Part shown: positions 7,512 through 15,426 of the stretch, piece by piece | Layout: each line of letters starts with the position of its first letter | How positions within the stretch are numbered: position 1 is the first letter of the stretch | DNA from: Firmicutes bacterium HGW-Firmicutes-8 | Lineage (GTDB): Bacteria > Bacillota > Thermincolia > Thermincolales > UBA2595 | Assembly: GCA_002840165.1 (NCBI GenBank) | Contig: PGZN01000025.1 | Span: 1-32,771 of the forward strand | Length of the DNA: 32,771 bases | Direction of reading: 5' to 3' | Program-made: the position numbers and the translations under genes | The notes under the pieces: model-generated | What the model saw: only the letters and a program-made list of their open reading frames with translations | Databases searched by the model: none | Told to the model about the DNA's origin: nothing

Positions 7512-7587
7512 TTGTGAAAACGAACCTCCCCTTTGGTGTAAATGTAATATCTAAAGGCTGGGCCGGGTCAAAACCGGCCAGCCCCAA

Positions 7588-8655
7588 TCACAGTCTAATC
7601 AGCTGTTTAGGGGATTTGGAAAGGATCTCATACCCATCAGCAGTAACCAATACGAGGTCTTCGATACGCACTCCGCCCCAACTGTTAAGATAAATACCGG
7701 GTTCAACAGTCAGGAGCATACCCGGCTCGAGGACCGTGTCATCTTTGGGAGTAAAACCGGGCTTCTCGTGGATTTCCAGCCCCACCCCGTGGCCAAGTCC
7801 GTGCCCGAAATTCGCCCCGTATCCCTCCACAGTTATCATATCACGGGCTTTAAGGTCCACCGCCGAGCATTTCACCCCCGGCTTAATGGCTTCAATCGCG
7901 CGTTCCTGTGCCCGCAGAACGAGTTCGTATATATCTCTCTGCCGGCGGTCAGGCTGCCCTAAGACAACTGTACGGGTCATATCAGAGTGATACCCCGCAT
8001 ACACCGCCCCAAAATCGATAATCACCAATTCCCCGGCAGCGAACGTCTTATCTGTAGCCACCCCGTGAGGTAAAGCCGCCCGCGGACCGGAAGCTACAAT
8101 CAAATCAAAAGCCGGCTTTTGGGCGCCTTTCCGGCGCATGAAATATTCGATTTCCAGGGCTATTTCGGACTCCCGCACTCCAGGTTTGATAAGCTTCAGG
8201 ACATCATCAAAGGCGGCGTCCGCAATTTCGGCGGCTTTTCTCAGAGCGCTGATTTCGGCGGTGTCTTTGACCTGCCTGACCGTTTCTACCGCCTGATGCA
8301 GGGGTACTAATTCAACATCAGTGAGTTTCCCCCTGTATGATGAATAAACATGGTATGAAATGCTGTCATCCTCAAATCCCAGCCGTTTCAGGCCAAGCTC
8401 GGTGACTTTTTCCACAAGGGTATCTTCAATTACAGCAAACGGTTTTACGATGTGAAAACCGGTCACCTCTTCGGCAGCCTGGGCAAGATAACGGAAGTCA
8501 GTAATCAGGTAGTTATCTTCACCGGTGATCAGTAATACAGCGTTCGTTCCCGAAAATCCGCTGAGATACTGCCAGTTTTGCTGTTTTGTAATTATTAGAC
8601 CGTCAAGTTTGTTTTCATTGATGATTTTCCGCAGAGCGGCTATCCTTTTACTCAT
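7588..8655 (-). CDS. pepP: Xaa-Pro peptidase (M24 family, YqhT/PepP-like)
   Basis: Cytoplasmic metallopeptidase that cleaves bonds next to proline. 355 residues: a creatinase-type N-terminal domain (about 1-125, with LDGLIITKQQNWQYLSGF) and a pita-bread catalytic domain. All five metal ligands are visible: D214 (IDFGAVYAG), D225 (SDMTRT), H289 (GHGLGHGVG), E318 (TVEPGIY) and E332 (VRIED); the active-site His of LPHG (H197) is also present. The aroQ stop is 11 bases upstream, indicating one operon. A link with efp through proline-containing peptides is only suggested by the gene order. Confidence 0.93.
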   Translation of the reverse strand: MSKRIAALRKIINENKLDGLIITKQQNWQYLSGFSGTNAVLLITGEDNYLITDFRYLAQAAEEVTGFHIVKPFAVIEDTLVEKVTELGLKRLGFEDDSISYHVYSSYRGKLTDVELVPLHQAVETVRQVKDTAEISALRKAAEIADAAFDDVLKLIKPGVRESEIALEIEYFMRRKGAQKPAFDLIVASGPRAALPHGVATDKTFAAGELVIIDFGAVYAGYHSDMTRTVVLGQPDRRQRDIYELVLRAQERAIEAIKPGVKCSAVDLKARDMITVEGYGANFGHGLGHGVGLEIHEKPGFTPKDDTVLEPGMLLTVEPGIYLNSWGGVRIEDLVLVTADGYEILSKSPKQLIRL

Positions 8656-8666
8656 CCCGCAGCCTT

Positions 8667-9107
8667 TCAGTTTTCATACAGTTTCTCAGCCAGGGCCCGC
8701 AGGCCTAATAAATAGCTGAGGGGCCCAAAGCCGGAAACCTGGCCCAGACACACCGGGGCAATCACAGAATGCTGGCGGAATTCCTCCCTGGCGTAAATGT
8801 TGGACAAGTGAACTTCCACACACGGCGCCCCTACCGCCGATATGGCGTCCCTAATTGCCAGGCTGTAATGTGTAAAGGCCCCGGGGTTAATCAGGATCCC
8901 TTTGACATTAGGTACGGATTGTTGAATCCTCGTAATAATCTCACCCTCGCTGTTGGAATGGTAAAATTCCAAGTCGAGGCCCAGCTGGTCAGCCAGCTGG
9001 TTAAGCTGTTCATTTATCTTGTCAAGGGTAACCTGACCGTAAATGTCAGGCTCGCGTGTTCCCAGGAGATTTAAATTAGGACCGTTTAGAACAAGTACTT
9101 TTGCCAA
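8667..9107 (-). CDS. aroQ: 3-dehydroquinate dehydratase, type II
   Basis: Converts 3-dehydroquinate to 3-dehydroshikimate in the shikimate pathway; cytoplasmic dodecamer in the family. About 146 residues. Motifs: [20 protein letters not shown] with the catalytic Tyr, [24 protein letters not shown] and EVHLSN with the catalytic His. The frame stays open to a GTG at 9119, but a GGTGAT site fits the TTG at 9107 and gives the usual [11 protein letters not shown] start. It opens the aroQ-pepP-efp group, separated from the other aro genes by the tldD-to-pmbA block. Confidence 0.95.
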   Translation of the reverse strand: MAKVLVLNGPNLNLLGTREPDIYGQVTLDKINEQLNQLADQLGLDLEFYHSNSEGEIITRIQQSVPNVKGILINPGAFTHYSLAIRDAISAVGAPCVEVHLSNIYAREEFRQHSVIAPVCLGQVSGFGPLSYLLGLRALAEKLYEN

Positions 9108-9195
9108 TAATATCACCACACGTTAAAATATTCCACTCTGCAATTTTAACACAATTTCTTTTTTTTGAATAGTATTTAATTACGTGAGAATAAGC

Positions 9196-10539
9196 CTAGG
9201 AACCACTGATAGACATTCTGGAAATCCTCAGGGTAGGCGCCCCTTTCCCGCCAAAAAAGGTCAGGTCTGAACCAACTCCCTCAACTTCGTTAAGGAGGTC
9301 CAGAATATTGCCGGCAATGGCTACCCCGCGCACGGGTTTCGTGAACCTGCCGTTCTCGATCCAGATACCGGCGGCGCCAACAGAGAAGTCACCGGAAATC
9401 GGGTTAGCTGTATGCATACCCATCACATCTGTGATATACAAGCCGGTAGTAATGTCTTTGATCAGGTCATCGGGGTTGGTAAACCCTGGTTCAATATAAA
9501 AGTTCGTCGTCCCTACCTCCGGAGTGCTCTTAAAAGAACCCCTGGTACCATTGCCTGTGGACATAACGCCGTCTTTGGCGGCAGTGTAAGTATTATGCAA
9601 AAACCCTTTCAGTTCCCCGTTTTGCACGAGCACAGTTTTTGATGTCGGTACCCCTTCCCCGTCAAACGGTGAAGATGCAATACCCCCAGGCATTGCCCCA
9701 TAGTCAACGATAGTTATCTTGTCAGAAGCCACCTTTTGGCCAACCTTGCCCCCAAAAAGCGACTTGCCCTTCTGTACCGCTTCCGCGGAAAGGGCGGGGG
9801 CCACCACATCCAGGAAACCGGTGGCTATGTATGGGTCAAAAACTATCACCGCTTTCTGGGTATTAACAGTTTTCGCCCCAAGTTTTCGTACCGCCTTTTC
9901 GGCTGCTTCGTGTCCGACCTTGGTTGGGTCGAGGTCCTTATAATTAAGGGTCATTTTGATGGCAAATCCTGTCTGGGTGTCGCCGTTTTCCTCTGCCACC
10001 AAGTCAGCGTAACAACCGCAGTATGTTCCCCGGTAACTGGCCGCGATTCCAAGAGAATTGGCCAGGGTTACCTCATATTCGGCATCAAAGTAAGATGAAC
10101 GTTCAGTTATCGTTACCCTCTTGTCAAAGGTCCTGGCTGTATTTTCAATCGTTTTGGCCAGGTCAATTTTATCCTCTACCGCCACCTTCTCTATGGCTGG
10201 GTCAAACAGGTCTAAACTAGCATACGGCCCTCCCGGTTTGGGCATATAATTAAACTGGTCGGGGCTCGTTTTATCAGAATTCGCGAGGGCCTGGCCGATA
10301 ATTTGTTCCAGGGCTGAGTTCTCCAGATTGGAGGTATAGGCAAAACCTATCCTGTTTTGACGGAAGACGCGCACGCCAAGCCCCCGGTCTTCCGCCAGCT
10401 TAAGCGTCTCGACCTGACCGTCGCGGACATCAATCGTAAGGTCTTTGGATTTTATCAAAAAGGCTTCGGACTGGTCAGCTCCCAACTTCTGGGCCCTGTC
10501 TACCACCTGCCCTGCTAATTTACTGAAACTGATCGCCAT
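9196..10539 (-). CDS. pmbA: TldD/PmbA family protein, PmbA (TldE) type subunit
   Basis: Partner subunit of the TldD-TldE metalloprotease that in other bacteria degrades or matures unfolded peptides such as microcins. 447 residues. Family blocks: LTIDVRDGQVETLKLAEDRGLGVRVF (about 35-60), YNTYTAAKDG-like HNTYTAAKDGVMSTGNGTRG, and the C-terminal TTGLYITDVMGMHTANPISGDFSVGAAG. It lacks the HExxxH zinc motif present in the other paralogue at 15425-16852, as expected for PmbA. ATG 10539 has AAAGGAG 10 nt upstream; the frame is open further but without a better site. In many genomes the two subunit genes adjoin; here about 4.9 kb of unrelated genes separates them. Confidence 0.9.
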   Translation of the reverse strand: MAISFSKLAGQVVDRAQKLGADQSEAFLIKSKDLTIDVRDGQVETLKLAEDRGLGVRVFRQNRIGFAYTSNLENSALEQIIGQALANSDKTSPDQFNYMPKPGGPYASLDLFDPAIEKVAVEDKIDLAKTIENTARTFDKRVTITERSSYFDAEYEVTLANSLGIAASYRGTYCGCYADLVAEENGDTQTGFAIKMTLNYKDLDPTKVGHEAAEKAVRKLGAKTVNTQKAVIVFDPYIATGFLDVVAPALSAEAVQKGKSLFGGKVGQKVASDKITIVDYGAMPGGIASSPFDGEGVPTSKTVLVQNGELKGFLHNTYTAAKDGVMSTGNGTRGSFKSTPEVGTTNFYIEPGFTNPDDLIKDITTGLYITDVMGMHTANPISGDFSVGAAGIWIENGRFTKPVRGVAIAGNILDLLNEVEGVGSDLTFFGGKGAPTLRISRMSISGS

Positions 10540-10661
10540 TGGATAACCGCTCCTTTCACATTCTCTAAAGTAGTATAATTCAATGGAAGTAGGAATATTC
10601 CTGCCTTGACCAGCCAGTCCGGTTCGTCGCATCATTCCACACAGTACAAAGAAAAAGATAA

Positions 10662-10695
10662 CCCTCTACCTGGCTAGGGTGACATAGGTAGAGGG
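10662..10695. terminator. Bidirectional terminator between pmbA and the LolA-like gene
   Basis: CCCTCTACCT (10662-10671) pairs perfectly with AGGTAGAGGG (10686-10695). The minus strand continues TTATCTTTTTCTTT and the plus strand CTTTTGATTTTT. It lies just past the stop of the LolA-like gene at 10706 and so ends that minus-strand transcript. Confidence 0.85.
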
Positions 10696-10705
10696 CTTTT
10701 GATTT

Positions 10706-11479
10706 TTATCCGTTCATTTTATCCTGAAGTTGTTTAGGTAAATCGATTTCTGTCTTGTCGTAATTATCAGTTGTTGTAACAGTGATAAAATCCATGGTCT
10801 TAAAGCCAAAAAAAACGGCCTTGGCGTGGACCTTATAACGGGTGACGAGCAAATCCCGTTTGGAAATCCAGAAAAACTGTTTTACGTCTTTCAACTCAGC
10901 CCCGGCAAACTGCGGGGGCAGGGCCTTGCTTATTTCGGAAAGGGCGCCAGCCTCCGGGATTACCAGGACAGCTGTGGTGTCCTCCCCCTTCACGTTTCCC
11001 TCCGGGTAAAGAGAAACATTCTTCCCTGTGGGGTTTAACTTAAGTAAATTCTCCACCGGATCTACAAGGTCCAACTGTCTTCGGAAGAAGTCGAGAAAAG
11101 GTTTTATCGTCGGTTCTTCACCCGGCAGCAGCCACTTGTCTTTTAAAGGATGAAAAACGTATAATTTATTCCCTTCTGTGTACATTGAAGCCATCCCTGA
11201 CATTTTCGGGATATCCCAGGAAAAGTCCACCATCTGACGCGTCGGGTCCTCTCTGATAACCCGGTTTTGAACCGCGACCTTGATCTGCTCACCTGCTGAG
11301 ACATCGGTTTTATACCTATAACTTTTCGTTAGTCCGGTTTTCACCTGGGCCGCTTTTACTATTTCCCCGGCATTCGCAAAATTCACCGCCTCCTGTCTTC
11401 CTGTAAAAGGTCCCCAGTAGTACAACCCCAAGCCGATGATTAGAACCGCCGGGAGAAGCAGCAGCCTTGATTTTTTCAT
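10706..11479 (-). CDS. Membrane-anchored LolA/LppX-like protein
   Basis: 257 residues, function not known to me. An N-terminal membrane anchor (RLLLLPAVLIIGLGLYYWGPF) has no lipobox cysteine, so it is probably an uncleaved anchor and not a lipoprotein. The extracytoplasmic part is beta-rich (SYRYKTDVSAGEQIKVAVQNRVI, GNKLYVFHPLKDKWLLPGE, AVLVIPEAGAL, KQFFWISKRDLLVTRYKV), the alternating pattern of LolA/LppX/RseB-like half-barrels. ATG at 11479 has GGGGAG 7 nt upstream and is preferred to an ATG two codons earlier that abuts the site. It is bounded by terminators on both sides, so transcribed alone. Confidence 0.6.
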   Translation of the reverse strand: MKKSRLLLLPAVLIIGLGLYYWGPFTGRQEAVNFANAGEIVKAAQVKTGLTKSYRYKTDVSAGEQIKVAVQNRVIREDPTRQMVDFSWDIPKMSGMASMYTEGNKLYVFHPLKDKWLLPGEEPTIKPFLDFFRRQLDLVDPVENLLKLNPTGKNVSLYPEGNVKGEDTTAVLVIPEAGALSEISKALPPQFAGAELKDVKQFFWISKRDLLVTRYKVHAKAVFFGFKTMDFITVTTTDNYDKTEIDLPKQLQDKMNG

Positions 11480-11547
11480 AAGCATTCTCCCCTAAAATAT
11501 TTCTGTTACATACATTATGCCGCAATCTCCGCCGGCAGAACCAAAAA

Positions 11548-11566
11548 ACACCGCCTTACGCGGTGT
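11548..11566 (-). terminator. Terminator overlapping the MFS stop codon
   Basis: ACACCGC (11548-11554) pairs with GCGGTGT (11560-11566); the minus strand continues with six T residues. The TAA stop of the MFS gene (11556-11558) sits in the loop. Confidence 0.8.
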
Positions 11567-13028
11567 CTCTTTTTCCCATGTCGTTCTTTCCCGGACCGAG
11601 TTCCCCGTCGGGACCCCGACCGGCCTTTTTATCCGCACCCCGGACGAGTGATACCGCCATGCCAATCAGGGCAATTACCGAGGCCGTAATAAACGCCGCG
11701 GAAAGACTTTTGACATACGCCTGCTGCCACGGCAAAACCTGCTTGAGCGCGGCATACCTGGTATTAAATATAGTTACCGAAAGGGCCGTGCCGACAACCA
11801 TCCCGACATTTCTGATAGTTGCCAAAACCCCGCCGGAAATACCCAATTTAGGTAGAGGAACGGTACCCATAACAGAACTGTTATTAGGGGACTGAAACAT
11901 TCCTGCCCCAAACCCGATTAGGCCTATTCTCCAGGCTACGGAAAGGGGTGTTGTAGAAGTGGACACAGTTGATAAAAAATACAGGCCTAAAGCGTTTAGG
12001 GCCAACCCGCCGGCGGTTAGAAACATCGGGCCGACCCGGTCGGACAGCCACCCGCTGAAAGGGGCCACAACAGCCATAACGAGCGGGGAAGCTGTCATAA
12101 TTAAGCCCATCTGCATCGGTTTAAGCCCTAACACCTCTGCCAGGTAGAACGGTACCATAAAAAACACAAAAGACATCGCCACAAAAGACAGGAAACCGGC
12201 TGCATTGCCGGCCAAAAACAACCGGTTGCGGAAAAGTGAGAGGTCAGTCATAGGCTGTCTGACCTTAACTTCAGTGACAAAAAACAGGATAAAGAAAAAA
12301 ACTGACAGGATGATTTGAGCCAGAACCCGCGGGGAGCCCCACCCAAGTTCCTGCCCTTTAGACAGGCTCATCAGGAACAGGGTTATGGCCCCTCCAAAAA
12401 GAAGGGCCCCGATGTAATCAAAACTCTGTCTTTTGACTATGTCTTTGTCCCTCGGCAAAAAAATTACCGCAGCGATAAAACCAATGACTCCAATCGGTAT
12501 ATTAATATAGAAAATGGACTTCCAGCCCAGGCTGCTTACTAAAACCCCTCCCAGACTAGGCCCGGTCAGGCTCCCCAGGGCTACTACAGTTCCGACCGTA
12601 CCCAACGCCCGGCCCCGTTCAAAGGGTGGGAATATTGAGGTTATCAGCCCCATCCCGTTTGCCATCATCATCGCGGCCCCAACTGCCTGGAAAACCCTAA
12701 ACCCCACTAACTGCCAAACATTGTTGGCTGACCCGCATAAAGCCGAACCGAGGATAAAACCAAGGAACCCGGCCGCATAAACCTTGTTTTTTCCAATTAT
12801 ATCGGCTAACCTGCCAAATGCCAGGAGCAGGCTTGATATCGTCAGCAAATAGCCCGTTACTGCCCACTGCAGCTGCCCTTTGCCCACACCAAAAGCCTTT
12901 GATATAGTAGGCAGGGCCACATTGACAATACTGCTGTCCAAAGTGGCCATAAAAGTACCGACAGATACAACAGTAAAAACAATCCATTTATAATAAGGTT
13001 TCTTTTTTATGTTCGCACTCACACTCAT
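11556..13028 (-). CDS. MFS drug exporter, DHA2 (EmrB/QacA) family
   Basis: Proton-driven exporter of the 14-helix DHA2 family. 490 residues. Motif D1 in helix 1 (ATLDSSIVNVALPTI, about 28-42), motif A in loop 2-3 (GRLADIIGKNKVY) and the antiporter motif C in helix 5 (LGSLTGPSLGG) are all present, followed by FYINIPIGVIGF. The cytoplasmic C-terminal tail is charged and Gly-rich. Substrate cannot be told. ATG at 13028 has no AGGAGG; only a purine-rich AAAGAAAGAAGAA precedes it, so translation may be weak or differently controlled. No regulator gene adjoins; terminators on both sides make it a single-gene unit. Confidence 0.88.
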   Translation of the reverse strand: MSVSANIKKKPYYKWIVFTVVSVGTFMATLDSSIVNVALPTISKAFGVGKGQLQWAVTGYLLTISSLLLAFGRLADIIGKNKVYAAGFLGFILGSALCGSANNVWQLVGFRVFQAVGAAMMMANGMGLITSIFPPFERGRALGTVGTVVALGSLTGPSLGGVLVSSLGWKSIFYINIPIGVIGFIAAVIFLPRDKDIVKRQSFDYIGALLFGGAITLFLMSLSKGQELGWGSPRVLAQIILSVFFFILFFVTEVKVRQPMTDLSLFRNRLFLAGNAAGFLSFVAMSFVFFMVPFYLAEVLGLKPMQMGLIMTASPLVMAVVAPFSGWLSDRVGPMFLTAGGLALNALGLYFLSTVSTSTTPLSVAWRIGLIGFGAGMFQSPNNSSVMGTVPLPKLGISGGVLATIRNVGMVVGTALSVTIFNTRYAALKQVLPWQQAYVKSLSAAFITASVIALIGMAVSLVRGADKKAGRGPDGELGPGKNDMGKRDTA

Positions 13029-13066
13029 GGAGGTTCTTCTTTCTTTTTAAACTGTGAAAATGTCTT

Positions 13067-13092
13067 GAAAACGGCCTGGCCGGGCCGTTTTC
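13067..13092 (-). terminator. Hairpin after the PAS-GAF-GGDEF gene
   Basis: GAAAACGGCC (13067-13076) pairs with GGCCGTTTTC (13083-13092), 1 bp beyond the TAG stop at 13094. In the minus direction T residues are at the base of the stem and the next bases are AAGACATTTT, so it is a reasonable but not classical terminator. Confidence 0.6.
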
Positions 13093-13093
13093 T

Positions 13094-14503
13094 CTAGTAT
13101 GAATAGTATTGTTTTTTGGCCCTCTCAACCGGGCTTTCCTCGTGAATTCCCATCTTGTATCTGCGTTTATCCTCATACATGTTTTGGTCTGCCCTTGTCA
13201 GGATATCACCTAAGCCGTCCTTGCCATGGGCCGTTGCCCAGCCCACACTAAGGCTGAGCGTGACATCAGGGTATTGGTTTTCTTCATCGTTCCATTTTGC
13301 TACATTTTCCAGAATCCGATTATGGATAATTGCCGTTTCGGACTGAGACGTATTGGGAAGCAGCACTACAAGTTCGTCGCCTCCGTAGCGGCAAACCGTA
13401 TCGCTATCCCTGACACTATGCAGAAGTACCGAAGCAGCGGCTTTAATCACATTATCCCCCATCACGTGGCCAAAGTAGTCATTAATAAATTTCAGGTCAT
13501 TGACATCAATCATGATGACTGTCAGATAAGAATCTTTTCTCTTGGTCTGGGAAACCGCCTGGTTCAGTATTTGGTCAAAATACTGCCGGTTGTACAGATT
13601 GGTCAGGCCGTCCATAATAGCCATCTGTTTCGTCTTCGTAAACAGCTGGGCATTCCTGATTGCTACCGCCGCGTGGTTAGCAAACGTAGTGAGCAGTTCC
13701 TGTTCCTCAAGCCTGAATATGTCCCGATTCTCGCTTTCAACAACCAGAACTCCCAGGCTCTCGTCCTGATCCTTTAGCGGTAAAACCAGAATTATATTGG
13801 TATTAGGCCTCTCCCGGATCTGATTAAAACCGAGTTTTCCCCGTTCCACGGTGACCATTTCACCGGAACGGACAGCAAAAGCAATTACATTATCAGGGGT
13901 ATAGTAGTCAACAGCCTCCGAGGTTTTCTCACCCAGCAGGCAGTCAGTGGTTGCCATCGGAACAATCATTTCCCGGTCTTCATCAAGCAGATATATCGTC
14001 CCAGAGGAAAAATTAATAGCTTCCCCGGCTAACAGTAAAATTTTGAACAGGACGTCATTGAGATTCAAGGAGGAACTGATAGTGTGGCTGGCCTTAAACA
14101 AGGCGGTCAGTTCCCGTTCAGACTTTTTCAGCTTATCGGTAAGTTCCTTTTGACCGCTGATATCTAAGGTAATCATGACCAGCCCGAGGTATTCTCCTTC
14201 CGGGGTGAAAACAGGGGCAATCATGTTTTCTAAAAAAGGTTCGTCCGGAGTAGGCATTCTCTGCCAGCTGGACGTCTTTTTCTCTTTCATCTTTTCAATA
14301 GCATCGATGATTTTCCCCTGAGTTTTATTAGGATGACAGCAGTGTATTTTCTTGCCAATAATTGTTTCCGGCTGTATTTTTTTCATTACCTGAGCAGCGG
14401 CATTACAGTATCTCACTATATCATCTGAGTCGGTAAAAATAACCCCGACATTCATGCTCTCCAGCAGACTGAGCAACACCTTTACATTTAACATACGATG
14501 CAA
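13094..14503 (-). CDS. PAS-GAF-GGDEF protein, probable diguanylate cyclase
   Basis: Predicted to make cyclic-di-GMP from GTP in response to signals sensed by two cytoplasmic domains. 469 residues, no membrane helix. PAS domain about 10-118, with an uncommon KKIHCCHPNKT block (C55, C56, H57) seen in PAS domains of the DUF438 type; GAF about 135-288; GGDEF about 297-455. The active loop is RYGGDELVVLL (374-378, Leu instead of Phe), with an inhibitory-site motif RDSD at 365-368. The start used is TTG at 14503, which has a G-run 7 nt upstream; ATG at 14494 is the alternative. The SD lies in a nine-G tract. It is a paralogue of the GGDEF protein at 27851-29269 (shared LYNRQYFD, GWxTA). Confidence 0.9.
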   Translation of the reverse strand: MHRMLNVKVLLSLLESMNVGVIFTDSDDIVRYCNAAAQVMKKIQPETIIGKKIHCCHPNKTQGKIIDAIEKMKEKKTSSWQRMPTPDEPFLENMIAPVFTPEGEYLGLVMITLDISGQKELTDKLKKSERELTALFKASHTISSSLNLNDVLFKILLLAGEAINFSSGTIYLLDEDREMIVPMATTDCLLGEKTSEAVDYYTPDNVIAFAVRSGEMVTVERGKLGFNQIRERPNTNIILVLPLKDQDESLGVLVVESENRDIFRLEEQELLTTFANHAAVAIRNAQLFTKTKQMAIMDGLTNLYNRQYFDQILNQAVSQTKRKDSYLTVIMIDVNDLKFINDYFGHVMGDNVIKAAASVLLHSVRDSDTVCRYGGDELVVLLPNTSQSETAIIHNRILENVAKWNDEENQYPDVTLSLSVGWATAHGKDGLGDILTRADQNMYEDKRRYKMGIHEESPVERAKKQYYSY

Positions 14504-14510
14504 GTTTTAT

Positions 14511-14519
14511 CCCCCCCCC
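14511..14519 (-). promoter_or_regulatory. G9 homopolymer forming the ribosome site of the GGDEF gene
   Basis: Nine consecutive C on the plus strand are nine G on the coding strand, directly in the Shine-Dalgarno position for the TTG start at 14503. Such tracts change length by slippage; here a change would alter the SD and spacing but not the frame. Confidence 0.55.
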
Positions 14520-14560
14520 AAAGCAGACAGCCTAAAATGCACACAGCCTTTTTATGACAT

Positions 14561-15025
14561 TTACTTTAGCATCTCAACCTGAAGAAGAACCGCACTCTCA
14601 TCACAATTCGGGAACTTGGGGCAGTCAATACACTCTTTCCAGACCTTATGGGGTAGTATTTCCTTTGATACATGAGAAAAACTGCACTTGCAAAAAAACT
14701 CCGGCTGGTATGTCAAAGAAAAAACCTTAGGAATATCAAGCTCCCTGGCCTCTTCTACAAAAGTTCCAACCAGCCCCCGTCCGATGCCTTTCCCCGTATA
14801 ATCCGGCGCTACTGCCAGGGCCCTGACCTCAGCCAGGTCTTCCCATAAAATATGTAAAGCCCCTGCCGCAATAACCTTCCCGTCCGCTTCACCTACCGTG
14901 AAATCCCTGATAAATTCGTACAGCATGGCCCTGGATCGGGCCAGCATCAAACCTGCATCGGCATAATGTGTTATCAGGGCATGGATCGATTCCACGTCAC
15001 TAATTCTTGCTTTACGGTAATACAC
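14561..15025 (-). CDS. GNAT N-acetyltransferase, short ArgA-like type
   Basis: 154 residues with a GNAT fold. The acetyl-CoA loop is APDYTGKGIGRGLVG (about 73-87), preceded by LAEVRALAV, the usual beta-4 strand. A Cys-rich C-terminal part (C112, C114, C132, C135, C141 in FFCKCSF and KECIDCPKFPNCDE) is typical of a clostridial/actinobacterial subgroup annotated as N-acetylglutamate synthase-like. Substrate cannot be proved from sequence; no arginine gene is nearby. ATG at 15025 begins MYYRKARISDVESI, a standard family start. Confidence 0.82.
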   Translation of the reverse strand: MYYRKARISDVESIHALITHYADAGLMLARSRAMLYEFIRDFTVGEADGKVIAAGALHILWEDLAEVRALAVAPDYTGKGIGRGLVGTFVEEARELDIPKVFSLTYQPEFFCKCSFSHVSKEILPHKVWKECIDCPKFPNCDESAVLLQVEMLK

Positions 15026-15362
15026 ATATATCAGAACCTTTCCTGTGTAATAAATACATTATAGCACCCCATATTTACTAATATCAACATTTTTAGTCTT
15101 GGCGTTATTAACTTCCACTCCTGCCAATAACTACTTAGAGTAAATTGCATATTCCCCAAAGGATTTTTCCCGCAGCTCTAGAATAAGGGAATCATGAAGG
15201 TTTATCTGCCTCCACATTATCTTTACGGGGAGTGTGATGTAAGGTGTTTTTAAAAAAGTTTCGTTCCAAGCAGGATCCAATGGCCAGAGTTTTCCGATAC
15301 GACCCAGCGCCGTATAAAATCACCCTGTATTATTTAATGCCTGCTATTTTGGACAACATCAA
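15026..15362. other. Gene-free gap with a possible decayed ORF
   Basis: No gene with a ribosome site and a recognisable family. On the plus strand there is an ATG at 15280 giving a 31-residue frame (MARVFRYDPAPYKITLYYL...) that runs into the hairpin at 15363, and an earlier ATG at 15194 giving MKVYLPPHYLYGECDVRCF then stop. Both look more like coding sequence than random DNA, and may be remnants of one broken gene, but I do not recognise it. Confidence 0.3.
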
Positions 15363-15426
15363 AATAAACAAGTAAAAGAATGTAGGAGGATTTTCCAATC
15401 CTCCTACATTCTTTTACTTGTTTATT
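15363..15426 (-). terminator. Exceptionally long perfect hairpin at the end of tldD
   Basis: A 30-bp arm (15363-15392) is a perfect reverse complement of 15397-15426, around a TTCC loop. The right arm overlaps the first two bases of the tldD stop codon (15425-15427). The minus-strand 3' side is T-rich (CTTTTACTTGTTTATTTTG), so it can terminate tldD, but a 30-bp flawless stem is far longer than a usual terminator. Confidence 0.8.
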
